From: Blastomussa wellsi
Taxonomy: Eukaryota; Cnidaria; Anthozoa; Scleractinia; Plerogyridae
NCBI GenBank assembly: GCA_947652115.1
Contig: OX393564.1
Coordinates: 3,669,098 to 3,733,097 of the forward strand
Length of the DNA stretch: 64,000 bases
Reading direction: 5' to 3'
Numbering within the stretch: position 1 is the first letter of the stretch; every line of letters starts with the position of its first letter. A program made the translations under genes and the position numbers. This document shows, piece by piece, positions 47,001 to 57,088 of this stretch. The notes below the pieces were generated by a model, which was not told where the DNA came from, made no database searches, and saw only the letters and a list, made by a program, of their open reading frames with translations.

Positions 47001-49552
47001 ATACTTATCAGACTTTCAAATAGTAAATTTCAAAATACTAAATTCGAAGTGCGAAATGGTTTGTATTCATCTGACGTAATCATGATTAAGCCAGGACTAC
47101 TTAACCACCTTTTAATTTTGTAGGAAACGCTACGCCTCTTGCAAGAATCTTTTATTTTCTTTCCAATGAACACGCCAGGAGTAGGAGGGGTCTGGGCTCC
47201 ATCCAACCTCTATGTCCTCTTTTCGGTGCTGTGAGGTCAAAATCAGGTAATACTAGTCTTTTTTCTTTCTGAACAATTCATACATAGGAAGCTGCGTCGA
47301 TCGATTGGAGTCATGCCAACCTTATAAGGATGCTGGATATTGCCAGACGTACCCGGATAACATGAGGCATTGGTGTGAGAAGACATGTTATAATTGTAAG
47401 TTGTACAAAATATAGTAAGACAGGGGGTACCTCTCGAGCAACGGCGAATACGAAGGTCTAGCTCTCAATGAGGTGGTGGCATATTGGTTAACGTTTATTA
47501 TTTTTCTCAGAGGCACAATATGATTGGTTCTGCTAGCGTATGAAAGAGGCCGACAAAAGGACTTATAACAGTCATCTTCTGGAGATACAACGCCCAATTC
47601 CCTCTATGCAACATGTCCTCAGTGCTACTTTTTTTCAACAGAAGATGGATCTTGTGTGGCCATTTTCTGATCTTCAAACGAATAGAAGAGAGGGGCAAAC
47701 AAAGAAATTCAGGGACGACTACTCGCTATCGGGGAGTGGGGGTTGGGGGAAATTCGTAACGCAAAGTGTTCAATAAAATGCCCCATATAGAGGGTCATTG
47801 TAACTTTTTAAACTGAAATTGTAAACAGAGGTCGAATTGATAAGGGCATAATTTCTTCACTTACAAACAGGTCATAAAACCAATGAAGTCGGCAGCGAGG
47901 GCGGTGCCCCGACGCCAGCTCCCACGGATTCCGGTAAGTTCACTACCAATTCAATTTATACTGAAAGTGAAGCGGACATGGCCTATTTAGTTACGCAATA
48001 TAACGGCTTTGCGATCTACTACTCTCTATTGCTAGGATATCCCAGTTATCCCTAACTATCAGGGTTCTTAGCTTCCGTTAATAAACCCCCTCCTTCTTGC
48101 AATCGTGCTTATCCCTCCTGATTTACCATGTTTTAGATTGCAATTGTTTTAGTGACATACATGCAGCTCATTTTACCTGCATTCTTTGATCATTTTTGTC
48201 GTCTTTCTCTACGTCCCGAAGGTGTTCTCGAAATCGGTTGCCTAGTCGCGCACGATGCAAAACATGCCCTTTCATTCACAACGTTGACAAAATATCGGGA
48301 CCCAAGCGATCTATCAAGATCGCTAATCATTTCACCTGCACCTCAGCCAACGTCATCTACTGCATACAGGCATAACTTGTACTCTTTGCAAAAAGTTATA
48401 CATCGGCGAAACAGGGAGACGACTAGGCGACCGATTCCGAGAACACCTTCGGTACGTAGAAAAAGACGACAAAAATACATCGAAACCGGTCGCGAGACAC
48501 TTCAATCTCCCAAATCATTCTAAGCAACATATGGCAGTCTGCGGCCTTTCCCTTCACCAAGGAAGCACGGAAAGTCGCAAAACTCTAGAACAAAAATTTA
48601 TTTTTCAAATCGGCACTCTTAATCCTCACGGTATCAACGAACGCTTTTCATTCACGTTACCAGGCACCAGCCAATAGCGAAGCTCCATCTTTCTGTATAT
48701 AAACAACACACGACCCACAATTCCTTGATTCGCTCCGACGTAGGGCTAACGCTCGAAACGTCAGCTCTTGAATCTCTTTACGGTGGCCAATTCACATTAT
48801 CAACCCAGTTGATAAAACCAAATTATATTGTTATAAATTTTGTAGACAACGCTAAACCTTTTGCGAGAATCTGGGCTCGGGATCTTTGGCCCCTTTTACG
48901 GTGCTGTGAGGACGATTTTAAATCAGGTTGTACTAATCTTGTTTTTTCTAAAAAATCCATATATAGGAAACTGTGTCGATCGATTTAGCAAGTCATGCCA
49001 ACCTTATAAGGATGCTGGATATTGCCAGACGTACCCGGATAACATGAAGCACTGGTGTGAAAAGACATGTTACAATTGTAAGTTGCGCAAAATCGAGGGG
49101 GGGCGGGGGGGGGGGGGCACTTCTCGAGCAACGGCCAATACGAAGGTCTAGCTCTGAATGATGTGGTAACATAACGATTAACGGTTATTATATATTTTCC
49201 TCAGCGTGTCGCCCGAATCTTTAACGTTTTGCCCGAAAACACTTAGAAACCTTATTACCTTATTAAACCTTATGACAAACCTTACTACAACACTTTATTA
49301 CTAATTGCATTATATTCATGTTCATTTTACATTCATGATTATTGGCCCTTTTCTCGATAGCATGAGCAAAATTAAATAGAATTTTGACTTTGATAGAGAT
49401 GATACCCTCCCTAGCTGTTTATCTTTCAGATTACATTAATAATGAAAGGCGTGTAAGATAAAAGATTTTTGGTAGCTCGATATCAAAACGTATCTAACTT
49501 ATAAATTAGTAAAACTCGAAATGTCTAATTTTTGGTTGCAGGTAACGCGTGA
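38041..49552 (+). CDS. Gene F: matrix metalloproteinase with linker array and two ShK domains
   Basis: Secreted MMP. Exons read as 38041-38124 (signal peptide), 43814-44077 (propeptide, PRCGMSD, Cys79), 44161-44267, 44661-44971 (catalytic, [11 protein letters not shown] at 212-222, Met-turn IMFP, then YYTGY), linkers 45541-45588, 45721-45783 and 46226-46288, ShK 1 at 47288-47395, linker 47871-47933, ShK 2 at 48967-49077, and terminal 49542-49552. These sum to 1233 bases, 410 residues. Linkers read GPNT(D)GGG, then VPTPTPT(D/N)SG. Each ShK domain has six Cys; the last is split T|GT across the intron and completed by the next exon. From the catalytic exon on, every junction is phase 1, so exon skipping would keep frame. 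A fourth linker copy at 46035-46083 has 49 bases and would shift the frame. A 4.6-kb retrotransposon occupies intron 1, and an 83-base intron splits an exon that is whole in the other MMP genes. MMP plus ShK also occurs in vertebrate MMP23; function here is inferred. Confidence 0.85.
38409..38573 (+). repeat. 5' LTR of the gypsy element
   Basis: 165-base direct terminal repeat, TGTAGTG...ACTACA, identical by eye to the 3' copy. It is short for an LTR and contains two near-repeats of GGAGCATGCG. Confidence 0.93.
38613..42689 (+). CDS. Gag-Pol polyprotein of Ty3/gypsy element
   Basis: A single ORF of 1358 residues encodes fused Gag and Pol, with no frameshift between them. I chose the ATG at 38613 over an in-frame TTG nine bases upstream. 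In order (approximate residues): a Gag region, two zinc knuckles at 215-250 (C-x2-C-x4-H-x5-C, then C-x2-C-x4-H-x4-C), an aspartic protease with IIDSGAS near 327, reverse transcriptase with [10 protein letters not shown] and the ILDD active site near 618, RNase H ([18 protein letters not shown]), and an integrase with an HHCC zinc finger starting HEGHPG near 980 and catalytic Asp-Asp-Glu including RTDNGAQF. The fused short form and motif style resemble the Mag/SURL lineage of Ty3/gypsy; that placement is inference. All catalytic motifs look intact, so it may be mobile. Confidence 0.94.
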   Translation: MSAVYLSDTGQGLKSFDCSETAGISARWERWLRAFELYATGKGVKNADQKKALLLHTAGTDVQDIYFTLEEEGGSDSYRKATATLNKYFKPQANVPYERLCFRETSQLANETVEQFVTRLRQKAKTCEFGDADAVEEQIRDQVISKCLSHELRRKLLQKGQALTLPKLREIARSMEESEKQARSIEGASDASNEVNSVGGKVDHKEDSSTSHIKCYCCGRLGHKANDHRCPARGKQCRKCNGTGHFEAVCKTKKKQNSGRGRGAGGMSGAGNRRRSGGRHDVRQVEDEVQQSDVCEYAFGISDDSNVSSDGKISVKIGGLPVTMIIDSGASCNVIGRNVWEDLKANKVKCVSSKASKKLYSYGSNQPLQVAGTFTAEVSVGEVVLSGVEFVVIENKGQALLGRVTAIALGVLKLGTPVQVNSLEASTDGAKGASSVLDKFPGCCEGIGKLEDFQLKIPVDPEVQPIAQTIRRVPYHLRDKLSDKLDELVELDIIEKVSGPSSWVSPVVVVPKPSGDIRLCVDMRQANMAVKRERHPIPTIDEVLQDLNQSKFFSKLDLNSAYHQIELSPESRDITTFGTHQGLYRYKRLMFGISCAPEMYQKVLGQVLQECEGVHNILDDVIVHAPTEEEHDKRFENVVRVLSSRGLTLNRDKCEFKMSHLVFMGHVLSARGIGPADVKVKAVVDAREPTSAAEVRSFLGLVNFTARFIPDLATVSAPLRQLTKNGEPFVWGPEQQKSFDELKKRLSSAETLGYFDKNAPTKVIADASPVGLGAVLVQQQGEELRVISYASRSLSDTERRYSQTEKEALAIVWSCERFHMYLYGADFELMTDHKPLECIFSPTSKTCARIERWRLRMQPYRFTVKYIPGPKNIADSLSRLLSPVPQSRDENETEEYVKWVAQESTPVALTTREIERASEHDLELKSVRECLLNGRWHAMEFKEYLPVRGELSAIGKLVLRGTRIVLPKQLRSQALKLAHEGHPGIVAMKQRLRTKVWWPGIDKEAEGVCKTCHGCQLVSQPPRPEPMVRTELPSAPWQHLAADLLGPLPSGDYVFVLVDYYSRFFEMEFTKSTTSEKIVSMLSKIFVTYGLPLSLRTDNGAQFVSDYFEKYLEENGIEHRRTTPLWPQANGEIERQNRSILKRLRIAQAEGRNWRSEMDDFLMMYRSTPHCTTGVSPAELLFGRRIRTKLPQLQELTVEDEVRDRDSERKEKGKVYGDSRRNAQESHIQEGDKVLLRQEKENKLSTTYKHSPFTVVQKNGNSVLVEADGVQYRRNVTHVKKYLEQDNVPQATSESSDTTEAQGVTLPSPSQELRESVKAPTGVQSGSTSILPLRPSRVRRPPIRFQDYDVGCVQLVPE
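42883..43047 (+). repeat. 3' LTR of the gypsy element
   Basis: 165 bases, identical to the 5' LTR by eye, directly preceded by the polypurine tract and followed by the GCAAC target duplication. Confidence 0.93.
43405..43768. mobile_element. Short inverted-repeat element just before exon 2 of gene F
   Basis: The ends share GAGTTTTAGCAA followed by GACGGC/GACGGCAAC-type repeats in inverted orientation. It is about 364 bases long and ends 45 bases before exon 2. Its ends are GC-rich in the same style as the element at 23368-23731 but differ in sequence. Confidence 0.6.
44078..44160 (+). other. Extra 83-base intron inside the catalytic-domain exon of gene F
   Basis: The sequence reads CAT|GTGAGT...ACACAG|GAT. 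It splits at phase 0 an exon that is unbroken in genes A, B, C, D, G and H. The interior contains a direct repeat of TACAGGAGTTTTTTT. Reading through would add an in-frame stop, so it must be spliced for a full enzyme. It is probably an intron gain in this gene. Confidence 0.78.
45541..46288 (+). repeat. Array of duplicated linker exons in gene F
   Basis: Four copies of a short exon starting GTCCTAACACTG lie at 45541-45588 (48 bases), 45721-45783 (63), 46035-46083 (49) and 46226-46288 (63). They alternate between a short form (GGCGGC) and a long form with seven Gly codons. The pair plus its introns was duplicated as a unit of about 490 bases, with shared flanks such as AACGCAAAGTG and ACATGCCCGAAATAGAGCAG. 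Three copies preserve phase 1 to 1; the 49-base copy gained one C and would shift the frame. A fifth, more diverged copy is at 47871-47933. Confidence 0.85.
45891..45917 (+). repeat. G-rich tract in gene F intron
   Basis: A run of G broken only by single T or A bases precedes the third linker copy. Similar G runs occur at 45398-45415, 46126-46138 and 49097-49118, each beside a linker or ShK exon. They could form G-quadruplexes in the transcript; this is inference. Confidence 0.7.
48225..48835 (+). mobile_element. Broken Penelope-like retroelement 3' fragment (GIY-YIG endonuclease end)
   Basis: Lies in the intron of gene F between the fifth linker and ShK 2. One frame gives a Cys-rich stretch ([10 protein letters not shown]) leading into [13 protein letters not shown], and another continues [20 protein letters not shown] and [12 protein letters not shown], ending at a stop at 48674-48676. 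These are typical of the C-terminal GIY-YIG endonuclease of Penelope-like elements. An apparent 8-base insertion near 48366 breaks the frame, and no reverse transcriptase domain is present, so it is a dead 5'-truncated copy. The noncoding tail carries a hammerhead-like motif and the ACCCAGTTGATAAAA end seen in two other places in the window. Confidence 0.8.
48727..48774 (+). ncRNA. Degenerate hammerhead ribozyme motif in Penelope-like end
   Basis: The order is GATTC, GCT, core CCGACGTA, hairpin GGGC-TAAC-GCTC, GAAAC, GTC, AGC, TCTT, GAATC. Stem I pairs GCT with AGC and GATTC with GAATC; stem II is GGGC/GCTC with a TAAC loop; GTC is the expected cleavage triplet. Stem III would be only the self-complementary ACGT, as in ribozymes that work as dimers. 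Hammerheads are known in Penelope-like elements. The conserved A after CGACG is T here, so activity is doubtful. Confidence 0.6.
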
Positions 49553-49631
49553 GAAAGAAGACAAAGGGTTGGAGTGTCTTAATCTACTTGCGGTTTATTT
49601 GTTGTGGTAGTGTATTAAAAATGAACAAGCA

Positions 49632-49637
49632 AATAAA
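49632..49637 (+). terminator. Candidate polyadenylation signal of gene F
   Basis: AATAAA lies 80 bases after the gene F stop codon. Position fits; no other evidence. Confidence 0.5.
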
Positions 49638-49639
49638 GA

Positions 49640-51400
49640 GATCGAGGCAAATCAGTTGGCGGTTTCGGTTCATTAATTCTGCCCTTTGAACTTCTACTTC
49701 GATAGTACTTATAAAAGTTTCCTCAACTGTTTCGTTTCCATTATTATAGGCGAAATAAGCCAACATAAGATTTTATCAATATTGTTTTAAACACAACATT
49801 ATGGCCAGCAACATAAATTCATTTATGTCGCGACATGATGCCCAAAGTGATAATCCGTTGCGGTTCGTACATCGATAGCTTGTTCCAGGCTCTGGAATAA
49901 TCGGGGGCGAAGAAGCGGACGAACGAAAAAGGAGCGGGTTTTTCCTCGCTTCCTTCGTTCACCCTCGACTATTCGAAAGCCTGGAATAATGCACGTAAAT
50001 TCAAGAGGTCTAATTATAAGGGAGGTGCCGACAAGTTTTAAAGGCAAGAATTCGTGTCTCGTGCATCCTTCCTGTCCTTGCTTTAATAGAAGTAAATTCA
50101 CATTATCGTCCATGGGTGCACATAATACTGGGCGTTTTAATATTGCCTTTAATGAATCACAACAGCTACATCAAGTTTTCGACAAATACTGATTCTGGTC
50201 ATTTCTTAATCTGATACTGCCGGTAAAGTGAACGAAAATATACTTCCTTGGTCCACCTGCAATAAAAAAAAGATACTTAAAAAGTGTATGAGACTATAAT
50301 TATACTTTTAACAAGACTTACTAACGTTTTCGCCTATTTGTGACAATCTAAGCTGGTCGGTGACGAATTTTACCATAACTGTGAAAATTTGGAAATTGTA
50401 TTTCAATCAAGTAGAAGAGTATAGTGTGATGGTGAAGAGTTGATATTTGGAGCGCTTTCCTGGTATTTTGAACTGAAGTTTCCGTGGATTAATTTTTTGG
50501 ACAAATGGAACTGCACTATTCGTCACCAAGGAAATGGATCGGTTTCAGCTGTACAATTTGGTGATACTTTTCGGTGTAGACAGACAGACAGAGAGAAAGA
50601 CCGACCGACAGACAGACAGACAGACATGTTTTATTTGGAGTCTTATGCAATTAATAGTATTTCGACTATGGATTCCAAATAAGTTATTAACTAATTAATT
50701 CCTAGAGTATTTACTTTTTGCCGTCTTCCCCTATTTGGTGTATCAGTGTGTGTCAGGTGTATCAGTGGCGGGGTGGGGGCTTCGAACAGGAAATGTCCAC
50801 GAACAAATATCACGAGGATATTTTCGCGCCAAATGGAGATTATTGTCTATTTTACCTACAAAACCTGCTTCTTTTTTGCATGAGAAAAATCAGAAGACTT
50901 AATACATAACTGAAAGTATTTCTCCGTATCAAATAAGAAAGCTGGTAAATTTGCACCTGGATGAACATGGAATGTTTTAGGAACGTGGGACAAAGCAAAA
51001 ATATAGTGCCGACCGGTAAATGGGAGTCTGGGTACGAATTCTGTCGGGAACTTAGTTCTTTCTTTGTCCTATGGTGGGGACTGGCCTTTACTTAAAATCA
51101 TCGCAGATACCACGTCTAAACTATTATCATGTGGGAAAATTGAAAAAAAATGCCATAATATAAAAATGTTGGAATTTGTGACAGCTAAGAGACGCGCTCA
51201 TCAAGAACAAAAGTATTTCATTTAATAAAAAAGTATTGAGTCGACACTAAAATTTGCATAGAGATTTATGTCTTCTATGTATAGAATATAAGGATTGACA
51301 GTCGCGAATTATAATGACGCGTACGTCAGATTAAATCACCAGTAAAGATTGAACATTGGATACAGTTGCTGTTATGCCAGTGCAATGTAATGAAAAGATG
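49640..51400. other. Gap between the convergent genes F and G
   Basis: The 3' ends of F and G face each other here. I see only the CAGA microsatellite at 50580-50625 and an inverted GCCTGGAATAAT/ATTATTCCAGGC-type pair near 49886-49989. No gene. Confidence 0.55.
50580..50625. repeat. CAGA/GACA microsatellite
   Basis: Tandem CAGA-type tetranucleotides interrupted by GAGAAAGACC, in the gene-free stretch between F and G. Confidence 0.8.
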
Positions 51401-51407
51401 CCTCCGT

Positions 51408-51413
51408 TTTATT
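51408..51413 (-). terminator. Polyadenylation signal of gene G
   Basis: AATAAA on the minus strand, 20 bases after the gene G stop. Gene H has its signal 13 bases after its stop, so a very short 3' UTR seems shared by the ShK-bearing pair. Confidence 0.55.
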
Positions 51414-51433
51414 GTACTATACCAACCTCAAGT

Positions 51434-54400
51434 TCAGCAGCGACGGCATGTCTTTTTGCAGTTCATTTGTACATATCTGTTTCTGTGGCAATAGCTTCCC
51501 CAACCTCTACAACGGCGATCGTTGTCTCTGCAGTCTAAAATATTGAAATTAAGAGTCGATACATTTAACATGGAGTACATGCACTCTTATAGATCATAGA
51601 AATGACGTCACAGTGACGCCAAACGGTCCGTGGTTCCACTTTATTTTTCAAGTAATATATCAAACAGGAGAGACAGTGTTTCATCACATTTCCAAACATC
51701 GAGAAGACAGTTGAAACACTGAAACGCTGTCTCGAGTGTTTGATATATCTTCTCAATCGAAACTAAACTACAGAGAAAACGAAGAAATAAAATCGTAACA
51801 ATCTATGCTAATTAAGATCACATTTCCAAACCACGGTTACCGTTCTGATTTCCTTTGTTTTAACGTGATGAATTATTAATGAGTTTGAGAATTAATATAT
51901 CAAACAGGAGAGACAATGCTTCATCACAATTCCAAAATTCGAGAAGCTAAGAGAACTGAAAATACGAAACGCAGCACCTTTGACAAACACCGTAACCAGT
52001 GAGTGAGGCAAAAGTCGCGACAATTTTTCTTATACTGCGCTGCGGTTTATATTCTCATTTGCTATCGCGTTCGACTGAAGAAGGCGCGATATTTTTTCGC
52101 TATCGTGCAAATGCTTTTTATAATTATACGAAAAGTCTCTCAATTAAGGCTCTTTACAGATCGTGAAAAATGGACAGAAAGGTAATGTACATTGTGAGCA
52201 GAAACAAAAATACAAGATACAAAAATAAGAATATACTATGTTTTACTGTACACTTTCTTTTGCTTGGTGAGTACGATGGTACATATCAAGAAACTATATT
52301 CATTCAAATTAATGCTTTTTAAAGGGACACTGTCGCGACTATAAAATCAAAAATTCGGCAGCCCAAAAACGCGATTACAGCAATGGAAACCTACAAATAA
52401 CTGTCAAGTTTTGATAAAATTACTATGCCAGTGCTCTGAAGCTGTATATGGAATAAAACTACCGTGATCCCACCAGGAGTCAACTTGAAAAAGTCAGGCT
52501 GACATTTTCAAGTTCTGTCCTTGTGATTTAGAAAAAATGATGAAAGATACTTACGGTCAAGCTCTTCCTGAAACAATTTGCCTGATATCCTTCTCAGTAT
52601 GCTCTAGGAACATTCCTTGTATGGGTGAAAGAACTTAATCATAATTTTGTGGCGGTTTTACTAAAAAAAGCCTAAAAATTTCCGTGACAGTGTCCCTTTA
52701 ATCTATATTTAACTTATTCCAGATTCTGATCATTATTGGTAACGTTACTCACCGCCTCCTCCTCCTCCCCCTCCTCCCCCTCCTCCGCCGCCGCCTCCTC
52801 CGCCTCCACCGCCTCCACCAGCTCCTAATATAATGCAAAGACACAATATTATGTTTCAGGGACGAGTTGTAAACTATCGGCACATACTGACTGCGGTTAG
52901 TTGATAATTGTTTAAGAATATACCGGCACAAACTGAGTGACCAGCGGATAAAAACATTACTTTATTTCTGCTAAATTATCGACAAATTGTCAGAAATTTT
53001 CGCGAGCCATGCGGTTCTCAAGCACGTTCTTCAATGTTTTGCTGGGCACTGCTGCTTGGGAGATTGACCGTGAAAATGAACGTCCGACCTTGAAGTGTCT
53101 CGCCTGAAGAAGAATCAGGTCATGAAAAGTACGCTGGCTGTTGTTTTGTGACTGTTGGATTTCAAAGGATTTTCTTTTGCCTGTCTGTTGTCGGAGCTCT
53201 GTCGCCTCTTTTGCTGTTTGCTTCGGAGAGAAGTGACACAGATCATGGAATAGGCTTTAGTGATGCTAAGCGATTTCTTATTTAAAAAAACATTGCCAAT
53301 TCTTGCAGGCAAATAGGCCTCCTGTTGGCACCTGTTTGACTTTCATTTCTTCAATGTAAAAGGCAACCCTTTTTGTAACTGTCAAAGGAAATTGGTAACT
53401 CTTAATAAAACCCTATCTTCAAGAACCCTTTGAATTAGTCGAAATGCGCGCATGTCCCCCCGTTCATAACTAAAGGACATTATATATTCCCTAGAATCCC
53501 CTATATTTCAACTAACATAAATATTCTACATCTGATCTAAAGAGGACCACTTTCTGTAGGCCTCTCAGTGTTTTCCACTATATATGCGGAGTTCCTTCCC
53601 CATTGTTATGTGATGTAAATTATTTCGTTAAATAACTATCATAAAAGTAAGAAACAATACTGTTTTATTGTAAAATATATAAATTGATGATGGTAAGGTC
53701 ACTTTAAAACGAGTATCATACAGCTTTTTCAGTTAAGTCGTCGGATTAAAGTGTCATGAAACTGTTTGAAAACTGCACACGTGAAAACAAGGTGTTTTAG
53801 CCGCACTACAGCATTAGAAAGAGTTGCAAGCCGAATAGTCGTCTTCGGTATTTACTGAAAATTTGCATATCCGTGCAAAGGGAAGCTTTGTGCGTGAAAT
53901 ATGTGTTACGCTCTTACGATACGTTTTTTCGTAGCTTTTCTTTCACTGTTACATAGCTGAGTCTAAAAAATTCTTTTAACTGCACTGCGGCTAACGATAC
54001 CTTGTAAGCCACTGCAATTAACGGGATCACATGAGACTCTAACCAGTCCAATACTTTTAAAATATTGGAACTTCAATGAAGCAATCTGATTTTTTTATGT
54101 TTGTTAACCCTCTGACTACCGAAGTCATGTAATAAATAACAATTATTCCATGAGCCCGCGTTGGATATGAAGTGATAAAATAACCAACGAGCGCGTAGCG
54201 CGAGTTGGTTATAATCACTTCATATCCAACAAGGGCGAATGGAATAATTGTTTTAGTAAATTCTCAAACCGGGTTTTGCCGCCGATTTTTATTTCCACAA
54301 TTTTACAAAGCGTAAAATAAAAACTCGGCGCACTATTTTCCATATGGCGTAACTGTGACTCCGACTATTGGTTCACAGTCGGAGTATTTTGGCCAATCAA

Positions 54401-56996
54401 AAAGCTAGAAATGCAATAGTCGGAGCTGAGAATATACTAAAATACAGTTATTCGATGTTCTAATTTCTTACCGTAAAGATATCGAATGCCGTTGATATCA
54501 TCGGAATGAAGCTTCATGTTGGCAACGTAACCGGTGTAATACGGGTACATGATGGCACCTCTCACGTTGGAATGGTCCAAACCGAGTGAATGCCCAAATT
54601 CGTGAGTGGCAACCCATAGAAGGTTGGTGCCACTTGACGTTCCGTCAGTATACCTCTCGTCTTCATCGAAATGCGCGCGGCCATCTGAAGGAAAGTACGC
54701 ATGCGCCAGTACTTTGCCAGGACCGTCAAATACGCTTCCACAGGTTCTCTCAGCACTGGTACCACCGTGTCTTCGAGTTCCAAAGCTGCAATTAAAATAG
54801 TAACAAGGGTAATATGTTAATCGAAAAAGAATTCAATATAACCACGAAACGATTCATGTGGAAACCCGGTTTCAATGGCATTGAAATGGTAAGGGAAGCA
54901 GTTTGTTTTGTAAAAGTTTCCTGCATGGTTTACTTATTACATCCTGGCAAGAAGACGCGCATTACGAACTTAGAACGTATTTCTTCTGATACTTAGAAGT
55001 GAAGGTATTCCGATTCTTAATTTATAACTTGAGCCAGGAACGTTTATTTAGCGCAAATCAGTTCATTAAAGATGCATTTGATTGGGAAATCCGCGGATTC
55101 GGATTTTCAAATCCAGATCTCGCATTTCCCAATAAAAAATAAAATACAAAAACGGATTTCCCGATTTGCCCATGTGTCTTATTGGGAAATACGAAATCCG
55201 AATCCAAATTTCGGATTACCCAATCGAATTCACCATAACATCGTTGACATAGTATTCGCTTTGTGGTATAAATGTGTTATAAAAGTGCGCATGCGAATTT
55301 TTTTCATTTTTAAACTTTGGCAATAAAAGGAAAACAAAGCGTTTCCACAAACAATCATACCAGAGCCGGGTTGTTCAAAGCACGATTAAACTAACCCAGG
55401 GTTAAAGTAAATTTTTATGTAGTTTTATAGCTTTGCAGAGAGTTTACCTGTTTATATTTTGGCATGTTCAGTTTTGCCTTGCACTACGAAAACACTCCAC
55501 AAAATGGTAGCTTTACATACGCTCAGTTCTAGAACAGAAATCAAAACAAAGTTTTACTTTTAACCCTGGATTAGCGCTAACCGTCTTTCGAACAACCGGG
55601 CCGAGGATTATTACAAACAGCTTGAATATGCTCCCTCCGTGTCACCAAATTTGAATATTTACCTTATTTTAAGGTCGGCTGAACCTGCGTCGTGTACTCG
55701 CCTAAAAGACAGCGATGAGACGTCAGCCCAGTATTTCAATGCTTTGGCAAAGATACGATCTTGTTGATCTCTGCTAAGATCCCGGCCGTGCTGAATATAG
55801 TACGTAAGGGACGGTTTTCTCCACTTAGACGATGTTTTGTAGCGTCGGACGCGATCATTCCCTGCTGCATCGTCAGGCATTCCACAACGTGGTTTCTTCA
55901 TTAGATTTATCGTAGCTCGGTCCAGGCGGCCCGTGACCTTCAGGCCCGCGAAGCGTTGGAAGTTAGTGATGGCTTTCTCCACGTTATGGTTGCCGGACCT
56001 CGACGTTGAAAGGTAGTGAAACTGGTTGAGGTAGTTCTAATGATTTACCAATCAAATAAAAAATTGCTATAATGCATGGCTTGTTGTGTCCAAGCGATTT
56101 CAGAGTTTACATTAAAGAAAATATTTACCCCTGTGTTTGTCCCAACTGCGCGCTTATTCAACCATTAGTAAATAATAATAATAATGATGATGATGATGAT
56201 GATGATAATAATTTACATAACAATAAACTCTTTATTCAAATTATTTACATTCCTATTTACACAACAACTGGTGGAATGGGAAAGGAGTGCTTGAGCTACC
56301 ACAGCAGACTAGCAGAGTTGATTGCCATCAAGAAAGGAGAGGACTACGCCAAAACGATCTCATGGATACGAGCTAGAACCTCCTTTGCACTTTTGAGATC
56401 CGCATTAATCTGTCTCAGAGGAACTAGATCCGCTGTACGGAAATCATGGGACTTCCGTAATATTGATATAGAAATTGAGAACACTGAGGGCGCTATTTAT
56501 TGATTTTTTTCTTTTTAAAGGGACACTTTATGTGTTTTAAAACAATTGTAAATAGGTTTCAGCCTACAGGATTATCCACTTCCCTACACTCAACAGCTAT
56601 AGATACTTTATTATTGAAAGAGCTATAATGTAATATTTACGAATACTTTATTGCCATCACCTTGTGAATACAAACATTTTACATAGTATTACTTTTTTCC
56701 CTTTTTAAAAGCCTTTGAAAACAGTTTTTGGAATATCTTTATATGTTCATACGAATTATAATTGTGAATATCATTCTTAGCATTTTAGTAGATCATGTGT
56801 TGTAAATTTAAGATTGTTTAAGCATTTGTTAATAAAATTATTGTTATTATTATTAAAAAAAAAAAATTATTAAATATTAATAAAAATAAAGATAATAATA
56901 ATAATAATAATAATGGTGATGATGATGAAGATAATAATAATAACTTTCATCTTAAAACACAATACTAAAATTTTAATAATGAAGTATTCTTTCTAA

Positions 56997-57088
<92 letters not shown>

